A stretch of DNA of 64,000 bases from Lotus japonicus. Its lineage: Eukaryota > Streptophyta > Magnoliopsida > Fabales > Fabaceae. The translations under genes and the position numbers were made by a program. Each line of letters starts with the position of its first letter. The stretch's first letter is position 1. Below are positions 23,690-34,699 of the stretch, piece by piece. The stretch spans positions 11,298,150 through 11,362,149 of the forward strand of contig NC_080042.1 of NCBI RefSeq assembly GCF_012489685.1, read 5' to 3'. The notes beneath the pieces were generated by a model, which saw only the letters and a program-made list of their open reading frames with translations, did not search any database and had not been told where the DNA came from.

Positions 23690-25100
23690 AAAAAATTAGT
23701 AAAGAAAAATAAGAGAGAAATAGAAAGAGAAAATAAGCGCAAATGAGATGGATCATAATTGTGAATAAATCAAAACTCATTTCTTGTACGCCTAGATAGG
23801 GATAGAAAGAAAAAAAAAAGTATAAGTGAGAGATGTATATCATGAGTGATGTGTCACCAAAAAATAACTCAAGTGGTAAAAGTTGGGGAAACGAAAATGC
23901 AAGTCAAGGGATTGATCCCTTCAAAGACCCCTCTAGAAAAAAAAAAAAAAACAAAATTTTCCAATAGCAAAATCATTACATAGAAATAGTTCAAAACCAG
24001 ATTTACTTCTATAATGATTAAAATTAAATATATTAGACATTTCAAAAAAAAAATATGTTAGAAAACTCAGAATAAAAATAGAGTAAATTGCCATCTAAGA
24101 CTTTTAACATTTAACTTTGCTCATCTAATACTAAACTTTTTTCGCCAAAATTTACACGTCACTCTACATTCTTTAACTGTTGTGATGAAATATTAGAATC
24201 TTTCACATGTTTCCTGACCAAAACTGTTCCATGAAAGACCAGGACCAAATTAGTGACACGTTGTATAATGAGATTTTTTCCATCACAAATTCATCACAAA
24301 TGTCCAAATTGACAACTTCATCGTAAAAATGTTAATATTAAAAATGAATTTTGTTTTCATTTCTTAAATTCGTAAATAATTTTATAATATTTGATCAAAA
24401 GAATACTAATGAGTTTTAGGGTTTAGGGCACACAACCTTTTTTCGAATATATATATGGTGTGAATATATCATTGTTGATAATAAAACTGTATGCTTACAA
24501 GTTATCTATGATTAAATTTATTTCACAATTTAGTTATTAACAAACAAAAAGGTAATTAAAGGTCAATGTAGGCCTTAATCCAAATAGTTAACTATAATTA
24601 AGACTATTTGTTTTTTTTTTTTTACAATTAATTGAATCAAGACTACTTTAACTGTTCTCCAAGGAGGGAGTGGTTTAGTGGTGGGTTATTCTGCTAGTAG
24701 GAGTACCATTGGTGTTGTTAGGGTAAAAGCTAATACATTTAGCATCCTTTTGTTTTTTTGTTTTTCCCCTTCTGCGACTTATATTGGGTTGAAGTATCCC
24801 TTGTACTTCACTTTAATATATTCATTTGACTTATAAAAAAAACTTAGTTAAAAAAAAAAGATTTACTTAACAATTAATTAAGGAAGTTAAAGAAAAGATT
24901 TACTTAGTAATTAACTTAAGGAAGATACTATCAATACCTTAATTAATGCGGCTAATTAAATTAATACTTTATTTATGATAAGTAACTCAACTAGTCATTT
25001 ACGTAAGGAAATTTTACATTAACAGAGGACATAACTCCTTAAATCTAACTCGTAATCTATAAAGTAAAAACCAAGTCACCTATAAGTTAAAACTATTTTT
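23690..25100. other. Intergenic region upstream of the eIF2B delta gene
   Basis: AT-rich DNA with homopolymer runs and no open frame of note. The only recognisable item is a probable LINE 3' tail at 24655-24842, listed separately. Confidence 0.4.
24655..24842 (+). mobile_element. LINE 3'-end fragment with A-tail
   Basis: The stretch reads GGGTTGAAGTATCCCTTGTA, then CACTTTAATATATTCATTTG, and ends in an A-run after GACTTATA. This resembles the 3' untranslated ends of plant LINEs. No coding part precedes it, as expected for 5'-truncated insertions. Assignment is by recollection of similar tails. Confidence 0.35.
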
Positions 25101-25246
25101 ATCATTTTGAGCTCAACTTTCACTCTCACTGTCACAACTCACAAACCCCCTCCATCTCCATCAAATTCTGACAAACCCCTCAAATTTTCCCGAGAAAAAC
25201 AAAAAGAAAAACCTCTAAAATTTTCCTGCCACCCAAACAAAACCAT

Positions 25247-25255
25247 AAACCCTAA
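25247..25255 (+). promoter_or_regulatory. telo-box in the leader of the eIF2B delta gene
   Basis: AAACCCTAA lies 23 bp before the start codon. This motif is known to be common in promoters and leaders of plant translation-machinery genes, which fits the gene it precedes. Confidence 0.5.
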
Positions 25256-25277
25256 CCTCAATCTTACTATCTCCTCG

Positions 25278-28200
25278 ATGGATCCTTCTCGGCGTGCTCC
25301 ACGCGCCGCCATCGATCCTGTTCCCAAGATCCGCCAAGTCGGGTTCTTCGCTCCCGGAGCTGCCCCACCCGAACGCTCTCAATCGGGTCCGCCTGACCCG
25401 ACCCACTCTTCCCCTCCCGTTGTTGGTGCCTCACCATCCCTCTCGCCGGTGATGATTCCGCCGCCGCGTCACCTCTCAGATAACCTCATCCTCCACGCTC
25501 GTCCGGTCGCCGCTTCGCAGCTTCGTGCTGACGCTCCGGTGTCCCCGGCGCCGTCGTCTTCGTACTCAAGCAGGATCGCCACTGCCGCCAATGGGAGCTT
25601 CTTCGACGGTAGGGGTAGCGGCGCCGGGAAGGTGGTCGCGTCTTCGTTTCCTCGCGGAGGATTTGACTTGACTGCGGTGGTGAAGGTTCCGGCAAGCGAG
25701 CTGACCACTGTTTCCGTGGTGAATGACTCGCTTGGACTTCCCGGTGAGCTTCTTCAGCTTGTTTTTTTTTTTTTTGTTGATTTTGATTTTGGTTTCGATT
25801 CAGCGTAGCAGTCTATGTCTTAGTATGAATTTGAACTGTTTTCGGATCTGTTGATTTTGATTTTAGTTTCAATCTAATATGGATTTGATTTGAGCTTTAT
25901 CAAGTGTATGTAGTGTGAGAGTAGAAACTGAAGTGTACGAGATTTGGTTGAGTTTTGCGAAATATGAACTAAATATAAAGTGCGATCAATCATCAATATT
26001 TGATATGATCTTGAATTCTTGATAGTGCATAGGATCAAGTTGAGATGTAATTTAACGTGTTTCAAAGTCAGAGAGGAGTCTCTATGGACTTTTGAGTGTG
26101 AGAATTTAATTCTAGGCTTAAAAAGAAGGATCTTGTCTTAATTCACCATAATTTATAATTACTAGGACCGGGACAGAATTTTTCTTTCTTATGTTTCTAG
26201 ATTATGTATTTTTAAATTGAATTTGAATATGTATTTTACATGGTGTTTTAATCTCTGCTTGGATTTCATTTGTGTGTCTGAGCTTGTTGATTTTAACACC
26301 ATTTGCAATTTGACTGTATGATTGAGAATGTTAAGTTGGCGTGACTTGCTTTTTGTTAATGAATATGTCGATGTCTTTCTATAGAGGAAAATTTAATTGT
26401 TTGTCTATTTATCTGGTCTGTTTTTGCGCGTGTTGATTTTAGCACCATTTGCAATTTGACTGTATGATTGAGAGTTTTAAGTTGGCGTGACTTACTTTTT
26501 GTTAATGTATATGTGGATGTTTTTTTATAGAGGGAATTTTAATTTTGTAGTCTATTTGTCTGGTCTGATTTTATTTTATTTTGGGCTTGATTTTATCACT
26601 CTTTTCTTAATCTTTCTTTACTGCCATTAGAAAAAGAAAAAGCAAACAAAGGAGGAGGGTCTGCTGTGGAAGTGAAAGACCAACCTGCTAATTCAAAACA
26701 GCAGAAACCGAAACCCTCCAAAGCTGAAAGACGTGCTCTTCAGGAAGCTCAACGAGCTGCAAAAGCTGTGGCAAAAGGTGTGTATTAGAGTGCTCATGTT
26801 TGGTTCGAAACTTTTGTTAGTCTGGCTGTTTGTGACTATGCATTTAAGCTATCTGACTGAACGTTCTTTCATTGTTGGCATATCATCTACAGTTTTATGC
26901 TGATTTTATATTGTTATGCCTATTTATACCTAGCTCCTTGTCAGGAATTCTTTTAACTGTTCATGGACTCGAATATTGTGTTTTCTAGTGATCCTATCAG
27001 GCCTAAATTGGTAATTTATGATGTTCTTTCAATGGTCTCTTTTCTGCATAACTCATCATGATGATACTAATTAGTTTCCTTTGAATAAAATGTGTCACTA
27101 GCTGAAGGAAATAAAGCATCTGGAACTACAACTGTGATGAATGCCAAACCAGCTAAAGCTGTAAAGTCTGCACAGAAAGTTGATAATGTAACAGTTGCAG
27201 CCTCTGAGAAGAAGGGGACTGATTGTCCACCAGAAAAGGATAGAAAGAAAGATGCCCCTCAACCACGCATGCAGTATGATGACAAGAGCAGAGTGGAGAA
27301 AGCCAAACGCCGTGCTGTGGTGAAACAAACTGAAGCGAAGAACAGAGTAGAGTTGTTCAGGCACTTACCACAATATGAACACGGGAGTCAGCTTCCAGAT
27401 CTTGAGGCGAAGTTTTTCCATCTTTATTCTGTACATCCTGCTGTTTACAAGGTACCTATGATATCCTTATTTGATTATTTTATGATTCCTTATTTTTGTT
27501 GTTTGATTTATATACTACTGTTTTATTTTTACTTTTTGTTGTGATATATTTGATGTAATGTGTGTTTTCCTGAGTATTGCAATGCTCAAAGGCACCACGA
27601 ATCTGATAGGCTGATGATTAAAAAGGCATATGTTAGGAGAAATAGGCATGTCATAGGGGATAACACCCCACCTAACTGATTATAATTGTAACAGCTTGAG
27701 TTGTTAGCATTTTCTGTTATGAGAGGAGAGAGGGTGGGAATAGAGGATATAGAAAATCTGTTAGTATGGTAAGTCAATTTCTTAATTCTCCATTTGAAGG
27801 GCATTGGGATGCTATGATTCTCACACTGAAGTATATTTAAGGAGATCCAAAGAAAAGGTTTAGTTTATTGAAGACAAGGGTCATAGAGTTATAGGATACA
27901 TAGATGCAGATTGGGCAGGATCTCCCTCTGATACGAGATCCACCTCTTGGTATTGTGATTTCATTGGTGTTAACTTAATCTCCTGGAAATTAAGAAACAA
28001 AGTCTGGTGGCAAGATCAACTCCAGAAGCAAAATATCGAGCCATCAGCCATGACTTCAACTACTTGTAAGTTGTAAGTTTATATGACTCAAACAATTGCT
28101 TCAAGACCTGAGACAGGGGTATGTTTCACAGATGACTCTTATTTAAAACAACCATGCTGCCTTATATATTTCCTTAAATCCAGTTTTCCATGAAGATTGA

Positions 28201-31200
28201 CTGCCATGTTATTAGAGAGAGGGTTTCACATGGAGTTATCAACACTAGATTCGTCAATTCAAATAATCAGTTGGTTGATGTTTTCACTAAGTCTTTGAGA
28301 GCTCCTCGAGTTAATTATATTTGTAACAAGCTTGGTGCATATGAAATATAAGCTCCTGTCTGAGTGGGAGTGTTAGATATCTAGAATTTATTATTACTAT
28401 TATTATTATTAGGTAACAAAATCATGTAAATCATATAAATAGGGAAACTAGGATATCATGAATTTTGGGTGCCTTATTATATATAACGATCTCTGTTCTG
28501 TAGTTTAAACACACTGATTCACCCTAATGTTGTCTCTCGGTCTCACCTAATTTAACACTAACCTTATGAGCACTTGAGCAGTAAGACTAGAGTTAGAGAG
28601 GAGGGAAATTTATTATTCCTTTAAGAAACATGAAATTTTAAATCCCTTATTTTGGGTTAGGAAATTACCTATAAAATGTTGTGGTATTTTCAAATTCTGT
28701 TACTTAATGTCCATATAAGTATTCTGCATCAAAGTAATTTATAATCCTCTCAACAAATACATTACATTGTTAAGAATAATTATCCAAACACACTTAACTT
28801 TTAAGTAAAAGAAATCTGCACAAATTGCTAGATGCAATTATCAACTCCATTGGTGGATATTACTCCATTTTCAAGCATGATATACTATCTGGCAATCTGC
28901 AATGTAAGAAGTCGTATCTAATGATATTGAAATAAAAGTAGGGGTTATATATGTTTATAGTCCCTATATGTTTTCAAAAAAAAATGTTTTTAGTCCCTAT
29001 GATATAGGGGTGAATCTAAATTAATCCCTAAAACAAATTAAATACCTTTTAGTCCTTATGATGTCCCAAAGTTTACATGACTTTTCGTTTTTGCCAAGTG
29101 AGCTACATGGTAATCCTAGTTAGATGAAGGCTGTTCACATGGACTTTTTGTATCAGTTTTAGTCCCTACAATTTTTTTTCATCAACCTTCGTCCCTTCTT
29201 TTCCCCTTCCCTCAAACCCTAACCTACCTTCCGCGGCGGAGACCATGGTTCCACCAACCCCCGTCGCCTTCTTTTCCCTCCACGTCGCCTCCCTTTTCCC
29301 CCACCTCCTCTGATGGTGTGATAAAGTTGAAAGTGTGGAAGGACGTAGCAAAGGAATATCAAATTGATTGGTAAAGGGGAGAAGATAAGGTGGGGAGAGA
29401 AGATGGCTGCCGCAGCTGTGGAAGGTGGGCATAGGCTAGTGGAAGAGGAAGAAGGGAAAGAGAAGGGGCCGAGGTTGATGAATTTTTTTTGCAAGGACTA
29501 AAGCTGATGCAAAAAGTCCATGTGGACAACCTTCATCTTACTAGGAGACCACATGGACTTGTGACTGGACAAAATTAAGCCATGTAAGCACTGTGACGTC
29601 ATAATGACTTATTTCAAATAAAAAATTATTTAAGGACCAAAAGCTATGAAAAATTGGGGGATATTCACCCCTATATTACATGGACTAAAAACATATTTAA
29701 CCCTAATAGTAAATTGTTTTAAAGGAGTGCTAGCAATACACTTTTGAACACACTCTGCCACACTCATTATGATTGGTTTATTTTTAAAAAACTCATCACA
29801 TTTGTTATCTTTTAATAAATGAATAAATCACATGGAGTGTGTTGAAGAATGTGTTCAAAAGAGTGTGTTGCTAGCATTTTTCATTGTATTTAGCATCCTA
29901 TATTTGCACGAACATACCACCGTCGTGAGGCAAATAGTGATTATAACTGATTCATGTTGCTCTGGTGTATAGGACAGTGATTAGGAGCTAGGAGCTGGTT
30001 CAATATGTTTTCTTCTCAAATCTTATGGATCTTCATTGTGGTTGTCAGGTGGGTTTGCAGTACCTACTTGGAGATATATCTGGTGGAAATGCTCGTTGTA
30101 TTGCAATGCTTCAAGCATTTCAAGAGGCCATCAAAGACTACTTGGTTCCACCCGAGAAGACTCTTGTACGAGACCTAACGGCAAAAATTAGTAGTTATGT
30201 ATCATTTCTTATTGAGTGTCGACCCCTGTCAATCAGCATGGGAAATGCAATCAGATATCTCAAAAGTCGAATAGCTAAGCTACCTTTAACTGTATCCGAG
30301 TCGGAAGCAAAAACTTCTCTCCAGTCTGATATTGAGCGTTTTATAAGTGAGAAGATCATACTTGCCAACAAGGTGATAGTCAAGCTTGCTGTCACTAAAA
30401 TAAGAGATGGCGATGTTCTTCTAACTTATGGGTCATCATCAGCAATTGAAATGATTCTTTTGCACGCACATGAATTAGGAAAACAATTTCGTGTCGTGGT
30501 TGTTGACTCTCGTCCAAAGCTAAGAGGGAAACTTTTACTTCGCAAGCTTGTGGAGAAAGGTCTTAGCTGTACATACACTCATATAAATGCTGTTTCCTAC
30601 ATAATGCATGAAGTTACTAGAGTTTTTCTGGGTGCTTCATCAGTCTTGTCTAACGGAACTGTATATTCAAGAGTTGGGACTGCATGTGTTGCAATGGTTG
30701 CTCATGCATTCCGTGTACCTGTCATAGTTTGTTGTGAGGCCTATAAATTTCATGAGAGAGTACAGCTGGATTCAATATGCTCGAATGAACTCGGTATGTA
30801 TATTTAACATTCATAATCATTCTTTAGTTCACAATTTACCACTGGTCTTTTGGCTTGTGTCTGTAGTAGGCTGATGTTTCTACGATGTTTTTACAGGTGA
30901 TCCAGATATCATTTCAAATGTGCTGGGTAGAGAGGATGTCAACTACTTGGATGGTTGGGCTGATATTGAAAATCTGCAACTTTTAAATCTGATGTAAGAA
31001 TTTACTGATAGAATCAAAGAACACCACATTGTCATTTCGTCACTCTAACCTTACAACACTTTATATTGATGGCAGTTATGATGCGACTCCTTCAGATTAT
31101 GTCTCAATGATAGTCACAGATTATGGCATGGTAAGTGCTGGAGTTTTAAAAAGTACTTGAACATTTGCTGCTAAAACAATGCCTAAAGTGTGATTAATCC

Positions 31201-31776
31201 TGGCATCTCATCGCTTGCATTGTGTCTGACAGGGGTTTAGATTGAAGTACTAAGTGCATAAAATTGTAGCTCCCTGTTTTTAGGAGAATCATTAGTGAGG
31301 ATCAAGATACCAGTTTACGCTGCAAAAAAACCAAAAATTAAATAAATAGAAAAACAGTATTATTTTTAATAATTTCCGTATGCTTAAGTAAATAAGCAAA
31401 AGGAAATTATTGAAAAGTGAGTGGGACATTAGAAGAATAGAGGAGAAGAAACCATTTCATTCTGAACTAGTTAAATGCGTGTATTGTGACTTCTAAAAAA
31501 TATCCTGTGTCCTATTGATATGATACATTTTTCCCTTTATGTTCTCAAAGGGCATCGTCCTTTCACACTTCTCCTTTGATAATACATCCCCTCACCCCAC
31601 TGATAGAACACATTTTTTCCTTTACATTCTCAAGGCACTATCCTTTCAATATTTTTCAGATTTGGATCATGATGGTTTGCACTGTATTTTGACTCGTATT
31701 TTTACTTTGGCAGGTTCCTCCCACAAGTGTGCCTGTAATTGTAAGAGAATATGGGAAAGAACAGGTCTGGATATAA
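25278..31776 (+). CDS. Translation initiation factor eIF2B subunit delta, 7 exons
   Basis: eIF2B is the guanine-nucleotide exchange factor that recharges eIF2 with GTP in the cytosol; the delta subunit belongs to its regulatory alpha/beta/delta core. Exons: 25278-25743, 26631-26777, 27102-27451, 30049-30793, 30897-30993, 31076-31130, 31714-31776. All junctions are GT-AG and the joined frame is open for 640 codons, ending VREYGKEQVWI before TAA. Residues 1-321 are Pro/Ser-rich then Lys-rich, with the delta signature KAERRALQEAQRAAKA. Residues 322-640 form the IF-2B domain (GSSSAIEM about 449-456, VVDSRPK about 471-477, CTYTHINAVSYIMHEV about 495-510, NGTVYSRVGT about 523-532). The ATG at 25278 (MDPSRRAPRA) is chosen over an in-frame ATG at 25107, whose extra 57 residues look like translated leader. 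Intron 3 (2.6 kb) holds a copia fragment, a MULE and a MITE. The gene appears functional. Confidence 0.95.
27750..28557 (+). mobile_element. 5'-truncated Ty1/copia remnant with LTR, in intron 3 of the eIF2B delta gene
   Basis: Degenerate frames read FLNSPFEGHWDA, GYIDADWAGSPSDTRSTSW, CDFIGVNLISWK and later NNQLVDVFTKSLRAPRVN, the end of copia reverse transcriptase and RNase H. A purine stretch (GAGTGGGAG) leads into a 187-bp LTR (28371-28557) that starts TGTTAGATATC, holds (TTA)n and TATAAATAGG, and ends TTTAACA. Stops and frame changes are many. It lies in sense with the host gene inside a spliced intron. Confidence 0.8.
28942..29703. mobile_element. Small MULE in intron 3 of the eIF2B delta gene
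   Basis: The ends are inverted copies (left GGGTTATATATGTTTATAGT; right reads GGGTTAAATATGTTTTTAGT on the other strand), a TIR type I associate with legume MULEs. Flanks TAAAAGTAG and TAATAGTAA agree at 7 of 9 positions, in line with an aged 9-bp target duplication. The 762-bp element encodes no transposase. Its middle (29180-29310) is GC-rich and looks like captured gene sequence on the + strand (CAAACCCTAACCTACC, then an ATG in GACCATGGTTCCACC). Confidence 0.7.
29724..29882. mobile_element. ~160-bp MITE in intron 3 of the eIF2B delta gene
   Basis: The left end (GTGCTAGCAATACACTTTTG) is matched in inverted form by the right end (CTTTTGAACACATTC read from the other strand, with TGCTAGCAACACACT). 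The TIRs are about 30 bp around an AT-rich middle. No clear target duplication could be fixed, so the superfamily is open. Confidence 0.6.
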
Positions 31777-32273
31777 AATGCAAATGTGAACTATCTCAAT
31801 TTTGTGGCGCCAAAATCCTCTTTATGGACTGGGTAGTGACAACAAATTTTAAGATTGTTGTTATGCATGTTTTTGTACTATTTTCTCACAGGAATTAATG
31901 TAATGTGTCTTTTTGTTCTAAAATTTTGGACATTTCTGTATTCACATGTCCTAGCGCAGAGTGCAAAATTTTGCCTCTCCAGGCTGACTTAGCTATACAT
32001 TCTAATTCTAAACAGATCTTTTTTCTTCTGTTTTTTCAAATTTTGGATAATCCCTAACACTTTTGGTGTAGCATTTTTTAGTTATGCTTTAGTCCAATCT
32101 CTGGTTATTTTACAGCAGTTATGAAAACCAATACCAGAAGTTCCCTGTGAAGTTTTCCCGGAACATGTGTTCGTATATTGCTATAATTGGGAAAAAAGGG
32201 GTCGCTTAAAATTGGCCACAGCAGTCACTTGCAGCTGGCAATGGTATTGTTAGTATGCTTTGTAGCAATTTCA
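31777..32273 (+). other. 3' flank / untranslated region of the eIF2B delta gene
   Basis: About 0.5 kb downstream of the TAA with no coding sequence. It is AT-rich and presumably carries the 3' untranslated region and poly(A) site. It ends at the target duplication of the next transposon. Confidence 0.4.
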
Positions 32274-32282
32274 TTTGTCATT

Positions 32283-33763
32283 GGGGATTAAATTTCCCGC
32301 CCCACTCGCTCAATTTCCCACCCCAACTAAATTCCTTAAACCCCATAATACCCTTTACACTTCTTATTCCTCACCCCTCTTCATCTTCTTCAAACAACCT
32401 TTTCTTTTAACTTCCCACCACTCCAGCTTCTTCTTCACACTCTCTTCCTCTCGCTCTCCTTCAACCTCTTTCTCCCTGTCCCTCTCTCGATTCAGAAGGC
32501 AGCAAGCACGACACATCTCTCGTGCTCTCTCGCTCCCTTCAACCTCCCATTGCACAGGTATGTCATCTCCCCCCTCTTCTCCAACGTTTTCGTTCCGCCA
32601 TGTTTTTTTTACCGAGATTTTGGTTTCTCCGGGTTCTAAAACCTGGAATTCTTTATTTAGTTTTCGGGATTTAGATCCCGGGATATTTTAGGTTGTAAGT
32701 TTGTGTTTTCCGGGTTATAGAACCCAGACGTACAAACATACGTTTCGGGATTTAGATCCCGGAATATTTACTATCGAATTAAGCTTCTTTCCGGGTTTTA
32801 TTTCCCGGTAGTACAAAAAATGTAATGGGAATTAGATCCCATAAGATTTAACACTGAAATTTAGCTTATTTTCGGGTTTTAGAACCCGAATGAGAGTAAA
32901 TAGTTTACGGGAATAAGATCCCGGATTGTTTAATGTTGTAATTTTAAATATTCCAGGTTTTATAACTCGGAAGACATTAAATAACTTATGGGAATTAGAT
33001 CCCGGATTTTTTTATGATGTAATTTAAAATATTCCCAGGTTTTAGAACCCGGAAGGGAACAAATAGGTTCCGGGATATAGATCCTGGAAACTTGTAATGT
33101 TAAATATTTGATGTTTTCGGGGTCTATAGCCCGGAAGGCCGAATATAGATTCCGGGAATTATAACCCAAAGTTATGTAATGTTGAAATTTTGAATTACTT
33201 CCCATTTAGATAATTTTTAATAATAATTGCTTATTTTAAATTTATATGGGATAATAGGTTATTTCATTTATTCAATTATTATTTCAACTAAAATTGTTTT
33301 TGTTTTGTTTATAGGCACATGGCTCGCACACGTGGAGGAGGTAAGGTCAGGAGGATCGTGGTTGTGGAAGCGGTCGGATAGTGGGACCGCGTGTGCTCCA
33401 AACAACATCGCATCGCAAGCGCCTACAAGAGGAGGTGAGGCTTCCACATCAGCTGTCGCTCCACCTTCACCACCACCTGCTCAGGTGGAGCCAGCTCATG
33501 TGAAGCCTCCTCATGTGAAGCCTGATGAGCATGTGGAGGCTTCTCATGCCGAGCCAGTTTTTCATTGTTTTTTCCCGGAAGATTCCGAGATTTAAAACCC
33601 GGAAATACCATGCATGGTTTTGGGAAATAATCTCCCGAAATGAGGCTAGACAAGATCTTCGGGATTACAAAACCCGGAAGGCCATTTTAAAGGGGCATTG
33701 TGGACAATTCCAACTTTAAAGTTGGATGGGAAATTGAATGAGGGGGTGGGAAATTTAACCGCC
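32283..33763. mobile_element. MULE-like element carrying a palindrome array, between the two host genes
   Basis: The ends are inverted copies over about 45 bp (left GGGGATTAAATTTCCCGCCC; right reads GGCGGTTAAATTTCCCACCC on the other strand). Flanking 9-mers TTTGTCATT (32274-32282) and TTTGTTATT (33764-33772) match at 8 of 9. The interior holds a CT-rich leader-like stretch (32400-32560), a periodic palindrome array (32629-33173) and a GC-rich gene-like block (33316-33594) beginning with ATG and MARTRGGGK in one frame before an early stop. More palindromes follow at 33575-33690. No transposase is visible, so it depends on a partner in trans. Confidence 0.8.
32629..33173. repeat. Array of ~14 short palindromes, alternating 35/46-bp spacing
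   Basis: Two palindrome types alternate: CGGGTTTTAGAACCCG and CGGGATTTAGATCCCG, both 6-bp stems around a TTAG loop. Approximate centres are 32638, 32673, 32718, 32755, 32800, 32834, 32881, 32916, 32962, 32997, 33044, 33079, 33125 and 33162, giving steps of about 35 and 46 bp, an 81-bp composite unit repeated about seven times. Several units differ in the stem yet stay paired (for example ATGGGA with TCCCAT). Confidence 0.85.
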
Positions 33764-33772
33764 TTTGTTATT

Positions 33773-34699
33773 TTGCTGGCAAGGTATGCAAGCTTGCAAG
33801 TAGAGTTGTCAATACGGGTCAGCTTGATTCATATGGTTTGACTCGTCATGAGTTGTATTAAAAACAGGTTGGATCAAGTCAACTCGTTGCGGTTTGGGTG
33901 GAATAAATAAATGTAACATCCTGCTAAACTTTGTAGGAGTCATACCTTTTCTGCTAAACTGTGACTATCAGTAGCTCTTGACCTATTTTGTCTCTAACAT
34001 GAACTACTTGTGCTGTTTTATTAATTGTCTTCTACTACGTTTTTTATTTATTTTCTCTCTTGCCTCTTCAAGATCTCTGAAAATTTGCAAAACAAATGAA
34101 AGACTTCAACAAATAAAAGACCTCTCTGTTTTGCATATAAGTCAATAGTAATAGTTACACGAAAACCAATTCAAGGATCACTATCTACTTCCTTATTTTT
34201 ATAAATGAAGGATAAAAAAAAGTTGTATGAGAAAAACTACATTTTTTTATCTTGCTTTCCTCTTAAAAATGGAGAATGACATAAAGTATTGCATAGTCAA
34301 AATTTAGTTGTCGATGATATGTGAGTTAACCCATTTGAAGATAACTTATTGGACAAAGACAGCTCAAGCCCGTATTTGCAATTTGAAAACTTTAAGTGAC
34401 TAAAATTTGAATTAATAATTGGTCATTGCGCTTTGTTAAAAAGCCAGTGTCGCTAAGCTTCTGTGTGTTAGATTATGACTTAGCGCTAAGTCAGAATCCG
34501 AGCTAAAGCGATGCGTGTGTCTGCAGTTTGTCTGCCGACCAATAGTAGGGCGCTTAGGTCCCCAAAGGCACGTGCAGGTAAAAGGTTTGAGATGAAATTA
34601 AACCTGTATTTTTGTATAACTAGTTCGCTCATACAATTAAACCTGTGATGGAAGATGATACAAATGTTCATGTTCCTCGAATTTGAATCATACAGTTGC
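33773..34699. other. Intergenic region downstream of both host genes
   Basis: About 0.9 kb between the palindrome-bearing MULE and the stop codon of the cytochrome b561 gene. No coding frame or transposon end is recognised. Its right part presumably includes the 3' untranslated region of the b561 transcript. Confidence 0.4.

Noticed and set aside
25107..25277. Upstream in-frame ATG extending eIF2B delta by 57 residues
   Set aside because: The extra residues look like translated leader (contains the telo-box) and the MDPSRRAPRA start fits the family better.
31539..31898. 119-codon + strand frame over the last exon of eIF2B delta
   Set aside because: It spans intron 6, exon 7 and the 3' untranslated region in a frame other than that of the gene.
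32629..33173. Regular short palindromic repeats that recall a CRISPR array
   Set aside because: This is plant nuclear DNA, the repeats alternate between two types, the spacers are AT-rich and related to each other, and no cas-like genes occur.
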